Below are positions 27,597 to 36,740 of a DNA stretch of 64,000 nucleotides, piece after piece. The position numbers and the translations under genes were made by a program. Within the stretch, counting starts at the first letter, position 1; each line of letters begins with the position of its first letter. Source of the stretch: Clostridium aminobutyricum (GTDB lineage: Bacteria > Bacillota > Clostridia > Peptostreptococcales > Anaerovoracaceae); assembly GCF_017255415.1 (NCBI RefSeq), contig NZ_JAFJZZ010000001.1, positions 186,001 to 250,000 of the forward strand. The letters are read 5' to 3'. The notes beneath the pieces were generated by a model. The model was not told the origin of the DNA and ran no database searches. It saw only the letters and a program-made list of their open reading frames with translations.

Positions 27597-28133
27597 ATGA
27601 GAATTATTACAATTATTTCAGGAATATTATTTGTTTTAAGCGGATTATGGTGCATTATTAATCAAGGAGTAACGTTTGCAGCACTGGCGTTCATCGTTGG
27701 ACTAGTTATGGTTATTGCCGGACTAATGGCTGGACTAAGTGTCTTTTCGATTCGAGAGAAGGATTCGAATCTGAGATGGGCACTCGTAGAGGCCGGGATT
27801 ACCGTTATCCTTGGTGCGGTCGTATTATCCAATCAGCTGGTAACAGATTTAATTGTAGTAATGTTCTTCGGAATGTGGGTACTATTCTCGGGGTGCAATC
27901 GACTGGTAGCCTCTTGGGATTTAAAAAAAGTAGAACATAAAGGCTGGAGATGGGTGTTTATGTTAGCTGTAATCAGCTTATTTGCAGGGATTTACTCTTT
28001 CTTTAATGCGACACTGGAAGGTTTGCCGATGGGGATGCTCGTCGGACTATTCTTTTTGATCCAAGGGGTAAATACATTGACCCTCGGAATAATCATGCCG
28101 CGCAGCAAGAAAACAAACAGAAGAGTAAGTTAG
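27597..28133 (+). CDS. DUF308/HdeD-family membrane protein
   Basis: A 178-residue integral membrane protein with six hydrophobic helices in three hairpins, the pattern of the HdeD/DUF308 family. HdeD contributes to acid resistance at high cell density in Escherichia coli; a role elsewhere is not known. The start at 27597 is preceded by GGAGGG at short spacing; a TTG codon four positions earlier overlaps that site. It follows the stress-protein gene closely and ends before the hairpin upstream of the SulP transporter. Confidence 0.8.
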   Translation: MRIITIISGILFVLSGLWCIINQGVTFAALAFIVGLVMVIAGLMAGLSVFSIREKDSNLRWALVEAGITVILGAVVLSNQLVTDLIVVMFFGMWVLFSGCNRLVASWDLKKVEHKGWRWVFMLAVISLFAGIYSFFNATLEGLPMGMLVGLFFLIQGVNTLTLGIIMPRSKKTNRRVS

Positions 28134-28190
28134 TTAGAAGTACATTATATTATAAACGTTATAAACGAATAGAATACAGAAAGTCTACAG

Positions 28191-28231
28191 GTGCAAAGAA
28201 AAATCATGGATTTTATCTTTTGCACTTTTTT
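28191..28231 (+). terminator. Hairpin with T run just before the SulP transporter gene
   Basis: GTGCAAAG pairs with CTTTTGCAC around AAAATC/GATTTT, then six T. It ends only 11 bases before the first possible sulP ATG, leaving no room for a separate promoter downstream. Confidence 0.7.
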
Positions 28232-28242
28232 ACTGTTTTTAA

Positions 28243-29919
28243 ATGAAGAACTATAGTGAAAGGGTAAAGAAAAACGAAATGAATCTAATAACGATATTTG
28301 CAGAAGATCTGAAAAATGAATTTAAAGGGTACAACTTAAACGGATTTAGCAAAGACTTGATGGCAGGCATGACCGTTGCAGCAGTTGCCCTGCCTTTAGC
28401 TATTGCGTTTGGTGTGGGTTCCGGAGCGACAGCCGCAGCGGGACTGGTTACGGCTATTATTGGAGGCATCGTGATCGGTACTTTTTCAGGAGCTTCCTTT
28501 CAAATATCCGGCCCGACAGGAGCGATGACTGCTATTTTAGTTACATTATCGGCAAAATACGGAATGCAAGGGATTCTGATAGCTTGCTTCTTAGCGGGAG
28601 TTATGCTTGTTGCCGCGGGCATACTTCGCTTAGGCCGAATGATTTATTTTATTCCGGCTTCAGTGATTACCGGATTTACTTCCGGAATTGCTATTATTAT
28701 TGCCTTAGGCCAATTGGATAACTTGTTTCGAGTAAAATCAACAGGCGATTTAGCCATTACTAAAGTCTTATCTTATTTTACAGAAGGATTTAGCCCCGAC
28801 CTACCGACGGCGTTTATCGGCTTCTTAGTGATGATACTTATGATAATATGGCCTAAAAAATGGAACGAGAAGATCCCTTCCTCCTTGGCAGCACTAGTAA
28901 TCATACTGATTCTTAATTATTACTTAAAGCTGGATGTAGCGGTGGTGGGGGATATTCCAAAGACCATATTATTGGACGACCGACTGACCTTTGATTCCTT
29001 AAAATCCGGACAAATTTGGGACTTTTTTATCCCAGCCTTGTCGATTGCTGCTTTAGCCATGATAGAAAGCTTGCTTTGCGGTGCTTCTGCGGGGAAGATG
29101 AAGAATGAGAAGCTCAACGGCGACAGGGAGCTGATTGCGCAAGGCATCGGAAATATGGTGATTCCGTTGTTTGGAGGAGTACCGGCGACTGCCGCTATCG
29201 CTCGAACCAGTGTCGGCATAAAAGCCGGAGCCGGAACGAGGGTAACCAGCATTATTCATTCTGTCATTTTGCTTCTGTCCATGTTTATCTTAGCACCGGT
29301 GATGTCTGCCATTCCTCTTTCTGCGTTATCAGGCGTATTGATAGTTACTGCTTGGAGAATGAATGACTGGGAAAATATCCATTTTATATTTGATCATAAA
29401 TTCAAATCAGGTATTGCGAAGTTCTTTATCACCATGGGAGCGACTGTCGTATTGGATTTGACGCAGGCTATTATTATTGGAGTTGCCTTCTCTTCCATTC
29501 TGATCATGGTAAGATTGACCGACATTGATATTAATTTAAGTGACATTGATAATAAGCGTTTGGAAGAAATCGGAATTTTTATACCCAAAATCTCCAGTAA
29601 AGTGCGGATTGCCTACTTGACCGGAACGATTTTCTTCGCCGTAGTAGACAAAATAGTAAATCAACTATCTGAACTGGAGAATACCAAAGTGTTAATTTTA
29701 TCGATGAGGGGAGTACCCGTTATTGATGTAACAGGGGTTCAAGGTCTGATCGAACTCATTAAAACACTTCGAGAACATGGGATAGAAGTCATGTTCACCA
29801 GTGTTCAGCCGAAAGTGTTGAAAAAAATGCAGCGGGGAGGAATCGTGGAATTAGTTGGCGAAGCAAATATTTTTAGAAGTGCGGAGGAAGCGATAATCAT
29901 TGCGCATACCCATATATAA
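28243..29919 (+). CDS. SulP-family anion transporter with STAS domain
   Basis: A 558-residue SLC26/SulP permease for sulfate, bicarbonate or another inorganic anion. About 12-14 hydrophobic segments occupy residues 30-430, beginning with SKDLMAGMTVAAVALPLAIAFG; the family block QISGPTGAMTAIL follows. The C-terminal STAS domain (about 450-555) has the VLILSMRGVPVIDVTGVQGL core. The first ATG (28243) has no ribosome-binding site; ATG 28279 (MNLITIF) is an alternative. A terminator-like hairpin lies directly before the gene. The substrate cannot be told from sequence. Confidence 0.92.
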   Translation: MKNYSERVKKNEMNLITIFAEDLKNEFKGYNLNGFSKDLMAGMTVAAVALPLAIAFGVGSGATAAAGLVTAIIGGIVIGTFSGASFQISGPTGAMTAILVTLSAKYGMQGILIACFLAGVMLVAAGILRLGRMIYFIPASVITGFTSGIAIIIALGQLDNLFRVKSTGDLAITKVLSYFTEGFSPDLPTAFIGFLVMILMIIWPKKWNEKIPSSLAALVIILILNYYLKLDVAVVGDIPKTILLDDRLTFDSLKSGQIWDFFIPALSIAALAMIESLLCGASAGKMKNEKLNGDRELIAQGIGNMVIPLFGGVPATAAIARTSVGIKAGAGTRVTSIIHSVILLLSMFILAPVMSAIPLSALSGVLIVTAWRMNDWENIHFIFDHKFKSGIAKFFITMGATVVLDLTQAIIIGVAFSSILIMVRLTDIDINLSDIDNKRLEEIGIFIPKISSKVRIAYLTGTIFFAVVDKIVNQLSELENTKVLILSMRGVPVIDVTGVQGLIELIKTLREHGIEVMFTSVQPKVLKKMQRGGIVELVGEANIFRSAEEAIIIAHTHI

Positions 29920-29943
29920 AAAGAGCCTCTGAGAGGCTCTTTT
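29918..29943. terminator. Bidirectional terminator after the SulP transporter gene
   Basis: AAGAGCCTC-TGA-GAGGCTCTT with A/T runs on both sides, serving the convergent metallophosphoesterase gene as well. Confidence 0.9.
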
Positions 29944-29979
29944 AACTCGTATTCGCTTCGCGTTTCAGCGATAGCTTTT

Positions 29980-30819
29980 TTACGGTCGCAATGTAATAAA
30001 AGTAACATCTGGAGGTGCCATGAATCGGAAAGGCAGTTTGGTCATACCAACTCCGGAAGTAACGTAGAGCTGTGTGGAAGCCTTGTTGTCAAACTCAAAT
30101 AAACCTTTTACATAATGCTCGCCGTATGGCGGAAGGAATTTGTCCGTATAGCCTGGGAGATTAATCTGTCCGCCGTGGGTGTGACCGGAAATCATCAGGT
30201 TGGTGTTATAATCAAGCATCTGATCGACCACATCCGGTTCATGACATAAGATAATATTATAATAGTCTTCACGTCCCCAACTAGCCATCTCGGGATTGCC
30301 GCTTCCGATAACAATATCGTCAATACCGATCAGTGCAAGATGCAGCTGGTCAAAGGGAACATACTCATCTTTTAAAACCGTGAAACCTGCTTGCGTCATA
30401 ATTCCTTCGTATTTCCATTCTGCACCGCCGCCGTAATCATGATTTCCATATACGGCAAATTTTCCGAGAGGTGCTTTTAACCCGGACAGACTGTTTATGA
30501 TCTCATCAATATCTCCGGTATATTGATCGTAATAATCAATTAAATCGCCGGCAAAAAAGATCATATCCGGGGAACTGCCGTCAATGATTGAAACGACGTT
30601 CTGGAAATCATCAACTGTATACCAATCACTAAAGTGTGTATCCGAAAAAATGGCAATTTTTAAGCCGGATTCATTTGATGTTAGTTGTTTTGCATCCAAC
30701 GTCAGATTAATCGTCTTTAAGTGATAGGGCTCCACATACCGAGCATAGGCCACCCCTATACCGATCAGGATAATGAATAGTATGAGAAGATTAAAGAAAT
30801 ATTTTATAAATTTAAACAT
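29980..30819 (-). CDS. Membrane-anchored calcineurin-like metallophosphoesterase
   Basis: A 279-residue two-metal phosphohydrolase of the YaeI/YkuE type. One N-terminal transmembrane helix (about residues 8-27) places the catalytic domain outside. Metal ligands are visible in order: SDTHFS, FFAGDLID, VYGNHDYG, ILCHEPD and SGHTHGGQ. YaeI and YkuE act on lipid or lipoteichoic-acid linked substrates (lipid A-like or UDP-sugar derived), but the substrate here is unknown. TAGGAGATAA lies 11 bases before the ATG. Confidence 0.9.
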   Translation of the reverse strand: MFKFIKYFFNLLILFIILIGIGVAYARYVEPYHLKTINLTLDAKQLTSNESGLKIAIFSDTHFSDWYTVDDFQNVVSIIDGSSPDMIFFAGDLIDYYDQYTGDIDEIINSLSGLKAPLGKFAVYGNHDYGGGAEWKYEGIMTQAGFTVLKDEYVPFDQLHLALIGIDDIVIGSGNPEMASWGREDYYNIILCHEPDVVDQMLDYNTNLMISGHTHGGQINLPGYTDKFLPPYGEHYVKGLFEFDNKASTQLYVTSGVGMTKLPFRFMAPPDVTFITLRP

Positions 30820-31149
30820 TTGATATGTTATCTCCTAATATAACTTGAAAGTCTTTGATAAGAATTTTAGGTCAAATTTAATGCTATCATTCTATTATAT
30901 AGCATCATTAGCTTAAACATGATAACATGAAAATGTTGGAATGGCAAAATAATTTTTTCTGTTATGTGAATAACTAATATAGGCAGTTATTGAATCCGTA
31001 AAGCGGTAAGAATTTGCATTTTTATAATGTATCATTTTATGATATAATGAACGCAATGGATTAAATTCAGCGTTGCTGTAAGGAAGCGTAAAAAGGATTT
31101 TACCCTTTTAGATCATATATATGACTGGCAAAAAGATGGAGGAAAAAAG
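30820..31149. other. 330-base divergent region upstream of eutS
   Basis: The region is AT-rich. AATAACT (30969-30975) can pair with AGTTATT (30985-30991). TATAAT occurs at 31023 and 31043 without good -35 boxes. GTAAAA/TTTTAC and AAAAGG/CCTTTT stems at 31089-31110 exclude each other. I looked for the double hexaloop of ANTAR targets that controls eut genes elsewhere and did not find it. Confidence 0.45.
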
Positions 31150-31533
31150 ATGGACATCAGAGATTTACTACCGGAAGATTCAGAAGGAAGACTTCGTATT
31201 ATACAGGAAAGCGTGCCCGGAAAACAGATTTCTTTAGCGCACATTATAGGAGGCCCAAGACCGATTGTTTATAAAAAATTAGGTTTGAATCCAGATATTG
31301 ACTTTGATAATTCGGCTATTGGAATCTTAAATGTAACACCGCCGGAATCGGCAGTTATTGCGAGCGATATCGCTATTAAAGCAGGTGACGTCTATTTAGG
31401 TTTTGTGGATCGATTCAGCGGTACATTGATTATAACCGGAAGACTTTCGGAAGTGGAAACAGCCATGGAAGAGATCGTTTCCTATTTTAAAAATGAATTA
31501 GAATTTGCTGTGTGCAGAATAACAAGAAGGTAA
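31150..31533 (+). CDS. eutS: EutS, microcompartment shell protein
   Basis: A 127-residue bacterial-microcompartment shell hexamer subunit of the EutS/PduU class (circularly permuted BMC fold). Segments typical of EutS are RIIQESVPGKQISLAHIIGGPRP, AIGILNVTPPESAVIASDIAIKAGDVYLGFVDRFSGTLIITG. EutS normally belongs to the ethanolamine-utilisation compartment with about 15 other genes. Here it is followed only by eutP, so it is an orphan. GGAGG precedes the ATG. Confidence 0.93.
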   Translation: MDIRDLLPEDSEGRLRIIQESVPGKQISLAHIIGGPRPIVYKKLGLNPDIDFDNSAIGILNVTPPESAVIASDIAIKAGDVYLGFVDRFSGTLIITGRLSEVETAMEEIVSYFKNELEFAVCRITRR

Positions 31534-31540
31534 AAGCATT

Positions 31541-32020
31541 ATGAAAAAAATTATGCTTGTTGGCCGCAGTGAGTCTGGGAAGACCACATTAACACAAGCT
31601 TTAAAGGGAGAAAAAATTACTTATCATAAAACACAATATGTCAATCATTATGATGTGATTATAGATACGCCGGGAGAATATGCAGAAACGAATACATTGG
31701 CGGGAGCATTGGAAATTTATTCTTATGAAGCAGACATCATTGGTCTGCTGCTGAGTGCTATTGAGCCTTATTCTCTGTATCCGCCTTGTGTGTGTGCGAT
31801 TGCAACAAGGGAAGTAATCGGTATCGTAACTAAAATAGATCATAAAGAAGCAAATGCAAAACAGGCAGAAGAGTGGCTTCGCCTGGCGGGCTGTGAAAAA
31901 ATCTTCTGGGTCAGCTCTTATATGGGAGAAGGCATTTCAGATCTTTTGGAATATTTGAAAGAAGAGGGTGACGTGCTCCCTTGGGAAGAAGCGAAAGCAC
32001 AAGATGATATATTAACGTAG
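31541..32020 (+). CDS. eutP: EutP/PduV-like small GTPase
   Basis: A 159-residue P-loop GTPase of the EutP/PduV family, which accompanies microcompartments. Walker A GRSESGKTT (about 8-16), DTPGEYAE as G3, GIVTKID as the G4-like motif and VSSYMGEG as G5. EutP is described as a nucleotide-hydrolysing accessory of the eut operon, and PduV may localise compartments. It starts seven bases after eutS; the pair is clearly one unit without enzyme genes. Confidence 0.92.
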   Translation: MKKIMLVGRSESGKTTLTQALKGEKITYHKTQYVNHYDVIIDTPGEYAETNTLAGALEIYSYEADIIGLLLSAIEPYSLYPPCVCAIATREVIGIVTKIDHKEANAKQAEEWLRLAGCEKIFWVSSYMGEGISDLLEYLKEEGDVLPWEEAKAQDDILT

Positions 32021-32112
32021 CGGCATGAAATCGTTTCAACGATCGCTCTTATGTGAGCTTTAAATATAAAAGAGCTTTTGAAATTTTTGTGAAGGGTAGA
32101 GTATAAAAAACA

Positions 32113-33474
32113 ATGGAATCGACGAGACCAAAACGAAATAAAGACAAAAGGCAGAACGATTATAATGCACCCCTTTCGCAGATAAGAGCAAGCTATGATA
32201 TTTGTATCATTGGAGGAGGAGTTTCGGGAATGACGGCCGCAATTGTCGCGGCAGAAACCCACCCGAAGGCTTCCGTTTGCATTTTGGAAAAAAAAGAAAC
32301 ATTGGGGAAAAAGCTATTGGCCACCGGTAACGGGCGGTGCAATATCACGAACAATCAATGTGAAGATTTTGAGCTTACGGAACAATTTTTATATCAGCAT
32401 GGCATATGGATAAAACACGAAGCAGAAGGCCGTATGTATCCGAAAAGTGAACAAGCGGCTTCGGTTTTAGAGCTTCTGGAATCTCAGCTTAAATTGCTCG
32501 GCATTGAAGTGATTGTGGGAGCCAACGTGATTTCAGCAGTAAAAGCACCGAAACATCTCCATTTTGCTGGTGCAAAAGAACTTGAAACAGAATTTATTTT
32601 GACGGTTGAGCAGTCTGAAAAGCAACGAACGACAACTTGCAAAAAGCTGTTGATCGCGTCAGGAGGAAAAGCTGCACCTCAATTTGGTACAACAGGGGAT
32701 GGCTACGGTTTTGCGAGGAATTTAGGCCACGAGGTCGTAAAGATAGCCCCTGCCTTAATGCCTATTTGTTGTGAAGGAATTAAAAAAGACCTGAAGGGTG
32801 TAAGGGCAAAGGGTAAGGTCACTTTATTAAAAAACGGACAACATGTTGTGGAAGAACTTGGAGAAGTGCAATTTACCGAAGACGGACTTTCGGGAATTTG
32901 CATTTTTAATGTAAGCAGATACTTAAAACTGGAAGAGCAGGAATTGACAGGAATGAATGGTTCTCTTGAACAGGCTTTTCGGCAATATGAAATAGAGCTT
33001 GATTTTGCTTCGGAGACGGAGCACGAGGAACTTGAAAAGCTATTGCTGGACAGAAAAAAAATAATGGCGGGATTACCGGCAATGGGCATACTTCTTTCCT
33101 TGGTGCCTGCGGCTTTGGCTGAAACTATTCTAAGTAAAGCAGGAGTTCAAAATCAGGAAGAGTTGACTATAGAGTACCTTTCGGAGTCTCAGATTAAAAA
33201 ACTGACAGAAGAATTGAAAAAAAGCAGATATACCGTCATCGGAGGGAAAGGCTGGAAATTCGCTCAATGTACTTCGGGCGGGGTATCTCTTCAGGAAATA
33301 CATCTTGAATCAATGGAGTCCAAGCTTGTGCAGGGCTTATTCTTTGCAGGTGAGGTCGTAGACTATGACGGACCTTGCGGAGGATATAATTTGCAGCATG
33401 CATGGATGACAGGAATCAAGGCTGGTAGGGGAATGGCGCAAGAGATTCATAAGAATGGGGGATTAGATGTATAG
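32113..33474 (+). CDS. HI0933/YhiN-family flavoprotein
   Basis: A 453-residue FAD-binding oxidoreductase of the HI0933 family, which includes BaiN/RdsA-type reductases. The dinucleotide-binding motif CIIGGGVSGMTAA lies at about residues 32-44, LATGNGRCNITN is the family signature, and the end DYDGPCGGYNLQHAWMTGIKAG binds the flavin. The N-terminal 28 residues are basic and not conserved. The substrate is unknown. The last eight bases overlap the next flavoprotein gene, so the two are translated together. Confidence 0.9.
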   Translation: MESTRPKRNKDKRQNDYNAPLSQIRASYDICIIGGGVSGMTAAIVAAETHPKASVCILEKKETLGKKLLATGNGRCNITNNQCEDFELTEQFLYQHGIWIKHEAEGRMYPKSEQAASVLELLESQLKLLGIEVIVGANVISAVKAPKHLHFAGAKELETEFILTVEQSEKQRTTTCKKLLIASGGKAAPQFGTTGDGYGFARNLGHEVVKIAPALMPICCEGIKKDLKGVRAKGKVTLLKNGQHVVEELGEVQFTEDGLSGICIFNVSRYLKLEEQELTGMNGSLEQAFRQYEIELDFASETEHEELEKLLLDRKKIMAGLPAMGILLSLVPAALAETILSKAGVQNQEELTIEYLSESQIKKLTEELKKSRYTVIGGKGWKFAQCTSGGVSLQEIHLESMESKLVQGLFFAGEVVDYDGPCGGYNLQHAWMTGIKAGRGMAQEIHKNGGLDV

Positions 33475-34996
33475 AATCAGTCAAATTAAGTTAGATGTCG
33501 GAGAAAAGACCTCCGCACTTCCTCAAAAAATCTTAAAAAAGATTGGGAGCAGTGCAGGTCAGATTACCGAGTATCGAATTGTAAAAGAATCCATTGATGC
33601 AAGAGACAAGGGTGACATCAAATTGGTTTATACAGTGGATTTTGAGGTGTCGGGAGATGGCTCAGCGCTCAAATTGGAATCGGCACCAAAAACCGAATAT
33701 CAGTATGTGGAGTCAGGAAACCGTACGTTGAATCATCGGCCGGTTATAGTAGGGTTTGGTCCCTGCGGAATGTTTGCTGCGTTGATATTGTCGGAAATGG
33801 GTTATAAACCTCTGGTCATAGAAAGAGGAAATCCGGTAGAAAAGCGAGTCCAAGATGTGGAACGCTTTTGGAAAGAGGGACTTCTCAATGAAGAATCCAA
33901 TGTCCAATTCGGAGAAGGAGGAGCAGGAACTTTTTCCGACGGGAAATTGACTACGCAGATAAAGGATAGTCGAATTCGCAAAGTACTGGAAGAATTGGTG
34001 GCTGCCGGCGGCGGAGAAGAGATTTTATATAAACAAAAACCGCATATTGGAACAGATGTATTAAGAACAGTGGTACTCCATATCCGAAAGAAGATTCTTG
34101 AAAGGGGCGGGGAAATCCGATTTGCTTCGAAACTTACCAATATTAAATTGATAGACGGCGCAGTAGCAGGAGTAGAAATCAACGGTCAGGAATGGATTGA
34201 AACAGAAAATCTTGTGTTGGCCATAGGACATAGTGCCCGAGACACGTTTAGAGTATTGAATGAGCTTGGGTTTGAAATGGTTCAAAAGCCGTTTTCAATA
34301 GGCGTTCGAATTGAACATCCTCAAGAACAAATCAATAAAGCACAGTATGGTAAAGCCTTTGAAAAGTTAGGGGCGGCCGATTATAAACTTTCTCACCGAT
34401 GTGGAAACGGCAGAGGTGTCTATACTTTTTGCATGTGCCCGGGGGGAGAGGTTATTATTGCGTCTTCACAAGATGGGCGGGTGGTTACCAATGGCATGAG
34501 TTATCATGACCGAGATGGAAAATACGCCAACAGTGCATTACTGGTTGATGTAAGGACAGAGGACTTTGGCTCCTCTCATCCGCTTGCCGGGGTAGAATTT
34601 CAAGAGAAATATGAAAAAAAAGCTTTTGAAGAGGGCGGAAGAAATTATAAAGCGCCAAAGGCACTTTGGAGAGATTTTGTTCAAGAATCGGAAGAAGGAA
34701 AACATGTGAGAAACAGTTTGCCTGAATTCGCGGTAGAAGCGTTGTTGGAAGCGATGCCTTATCTGGGGCGGAAGCTGAAAGGATTTGATGCAGAGAATGC
34801 CATATTGACTGCGGTGGAGACCAGAAGCTCCTCTCCGGTTCGGATCATTCGAGATGAACAGATGCAGAGTAAATATAAAGGCATTTATCCGGCAGGAGAA
34901 GGCGCAGGCTACGCAGGTGGTATTACTTCGGCCGCTGTTGACGGAATTAGGATAGCGGAACAAATCGTTTCGCGTTACAAACCTTTTGATGAGTAA
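33467..34996 (+). CDS. COG2509-type FAD-dependent dehydrogenase
   Basis: A 509-residue uncharacterised flavoprotein. A small N-terminal domain (about 1-80) precedes the FAD motif IVGFGPCGMFAAL (about residue 93), then VQFGEGGAGTFSDGKLTTQI and the C-terminal GEGAGYAGGITSAAVDGI typical of the COG2509 group. No function is established. It overlaps the HI0933-family gene by eight bases, and the recurrent pairing suggests a common redox task, which is inference. GGGGGA precedes the ATG. Confidence 0.9.
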   Translation: MYRISQIKLDVGEKTSALPQKILKKIGSSAGQITEYRIVKESIDARDKGDIKLVYTVDFEVSGDGSALKLESAPKTEYQYVESGNRTLNHRPVIVGFGPCGMFAALILSEMGYKPLVIERGNPVEKRVQDVERFWKEGLLNEESNVQFGEGGAGTFSDGKLTTQIKDSRIRKVLEELVAAGGGEEILYKQKPHIGTDVLRTVVLHIRKKILERGGEIRFASKLTNIKLIDGAVAGVEINGQEWIETENLVLAIGHSARDTFRVLNELGFEMVQKPFSIGVRIEHPQEQINKAQYGKAFEKLGAADYKLSHRCGNGRGVYTFCMCPGGEVIIASSQDGRVVTNGMSYHDRDGKYANSALLVDVRTEDFGSSHPLAGVEFQEKYEKKAFEEGGRNYKAPKALWRDFVQESEEGKHVRNSLPEFAVEALLEAMPYLGRKLKGFDAENAILTAVETRSSSPVRIIRDEQMQSKYKGIYPAGEGAGYAGGITSAAVDGIRIAEQIVSRYKPFDE

Positions 34997-35074
34997 AGGG
35001 ATTTCATATTTATATAAACCATTAGGGGTTACAAATGAAACTAGAGAAATATGCTTGAGAGGAGAAGAGGAAAT

Positions 35075-36622
35075 TTGAAAAAAATAATAGCAGTTATGAT
35101 TGGGCTAGTAATGATGTTTAGTACAGCTGCAACAGTTTTCGCAGCAGAGGGCACCCCGGCACAATATAGTCTGACCGATACGGGGACCTATGACTACTTT
35201 ACGAATTACGTAGACGGATATAGTTTGTATATCGACAAAAATATGAAGGTTGATATGAGCTATTCCAGTGTAGGAACTATGCTAGAAAATAGCAATAAAA
35301 GAATTGAAATCTATAAACAAAGTTTAAGCGGTACAAGTAAGACAGGATATATTAATTATTCGAATAAATTTTTATCAAACACAGCGGATCACCATCTGGA
35401 ATACGAAGGCGTGCAGACCATGAATGGTTATAATGCCAATATTGTTGTTTGGAATAGAGACAAGCTGTCAAGGGTAGATAATGATATGAATTATTACCTT
35501 TGCATGGATGTTCAGATAGGCAGTTATTGTTATACATTTTTTATAAAGTCGACTGACCCGATTGGCATGATGGGCGGTTATACATACTTGCTGGATGCTT
35601 TCTCAACGTTTACTCCGACGATGGCTCCTTATACGCGGGTATCACAAGCAGTCGATGTAGATGATAAGAATTGGAACGATGAAACGAAAGAATTTTATAA
35701 TAAATACTTTGGTTTAGATTCCGAATTGACTTGGGGAATTTTTGAACCACAGACCGCAGGCTATGATTACACCATGTTGGACTATTATGAGAATTATTTC
35801 GAATATGAATTCCCGATCTTATTGAATTACAGTGAATTCACCAATAAGACCGCGCATCCGGATTTAAAGCAACGGCTAGACACGGCATATGCGAATGGAA
35901 AGGCGTTGGAGCTGACTTTACAGACTAATTGGCAGGCAGACGGAAACATGGTATACGACATCTTAGACGGTGAATACGATGATTTTCTATCCAATTATGC
36001 ACAGGTGGTAGCGGAATTTGGGCATCCTGTTTTATTCCGATTAGGAAATGAGATGAATGGAGATTGGTGTCCGTATTCCAGTTATAATACCTCCAGAGAT
36101 ACGATGATCTATAAGGAATTTTATAAATATGTATACAGTTTCTTTGAACAAGAGGGTGCACAAAATGTAATATGGATTTGGAATCCAAACTGCGCTTCCT
36201 TTCCCGGCTTCAATTGGAATCATGAACTCATGTATTATCCGGGAGACGAATATGTGGATGTTATTGGTATGACGGCATATAATACGGGGACTTACTATGC
36301 TTCTTCCGGTGAAAAATGGCATGAATTTGACGAACTCTACAATAACTTGTATTATACCTATTCCAGCCGATATCAGCAGCCCCTTATGATTACGGAGTTT
36401 GCCTCGGCTAGCATGGGAGGAGATAAAAACCAATGGGTTATCGATATGTTTAATACCATCTCCCATTATAACCGAATTAAAGTAGCTGTTTGGTGGGACG
36501 GTTGTGATTGGGATAAAGATGGGAATGTCGCACGTTCTTATATAATGGACGAATCGGTTTCCTTACTGGATATCTTTAAAAAATACTTGAAAGAACCTTG
36601 GTATAGAGGTACGTATGCATAA
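35075..36622 (+). CDS. Secreted glycoside hydrolase, GH26-like (mannanase type)
   Basis: A secreted protein of about 515 residues. A signal peptide (KKIIAVMIGLVMMFSTAATVFA) is followed by an N-terminal domain of about 160 residues that I do not recognise, then a TIM-barrel catalytic domain. FRLGNEMNGDWCPY has the acid/base Glu (about residue 326) and PLMITEFAS the nucleophile Glu (about residue 441), in the arrangement of GH26 beta-mannanases and related enzymes. WIWNPN and WWDGCDW are substrate-cleft aromatics. I start at TTG 35075, because GAGAGGAGAAGAGG precedes it; an ATG eight codons earlier would place that site inside the gene. It could act on plant mannan or on a self-made exopolysaccharide. 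Confidence 0.82.
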   Translation: MKKIIAVMIGLVMMFSTAATVFAAEGTPAQYSLTDTGTYDYFTNYVDGYSLYIDKNMKVDMSYSSVGTMLENSNKRIEIYKQSLSGTSKTGYINYSNKFLSNTADHHLEYEGVQTMNGYNANIVVWNRDKLSRVDNDMNYYLCMDVQIGSYCYTFFIKSTDPIGMMGGYTYLLDAFSTFTPTMAPYTRVSQAVDVDDKNWNDETKEFYNKYFGLDSELTWGIFEPQTAGYDYTMLDYYENYFEYEFPILLNYSEFTNKTAHPDLKQRLDTAYANGKALELTLQTNWQADGNMVYDILDGEYDDFLSNYAQVVAEFGHPVLFRLGNEMNGDWCPYSSYNTSRDTMIYKEFYKYVYSFFEQEGAQNVIWIWNPNCASFPGFNWNHELMYYPGDEYVDVIGMTAYNTGTYYASSGEKWHEFDELYNNLYYTYSSRYQQPLMITEFASASMGGDKNQWVIDMFNTISHYNRIKVAVWWDGCDWDKDGNVARSYIMDESVSLLDIFKKYLKEPWYRGTYA

Positions 36623-36677
36623 AAAAGGTGGCTTTACCACTCCGCTAGGAAACGTTATTTCCTATTGAATAAAAAAT

Positions 36678-36719
36678 AGCAAGCATGACTAATGAATTCA
36701 TCAGTTGTGCTTGCTTTTT
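36678..36719. terminator. Bidirectional terminator between GH26-like gene and gpmI
   Basis: AGCAAGCA pairs with TGCTTGCT, with A/T runs on both sides. Confidence 0.8.
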
Positions 36720-36740
36720 ATATACAAAAATCGCTTTATA

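Noticed and set aside
30820-31149. ANTAR-type double hairpin (EutV target) before eutS
   Set aside because: The stems found do not have two hexaloops with A at position 1 and G at position 4.
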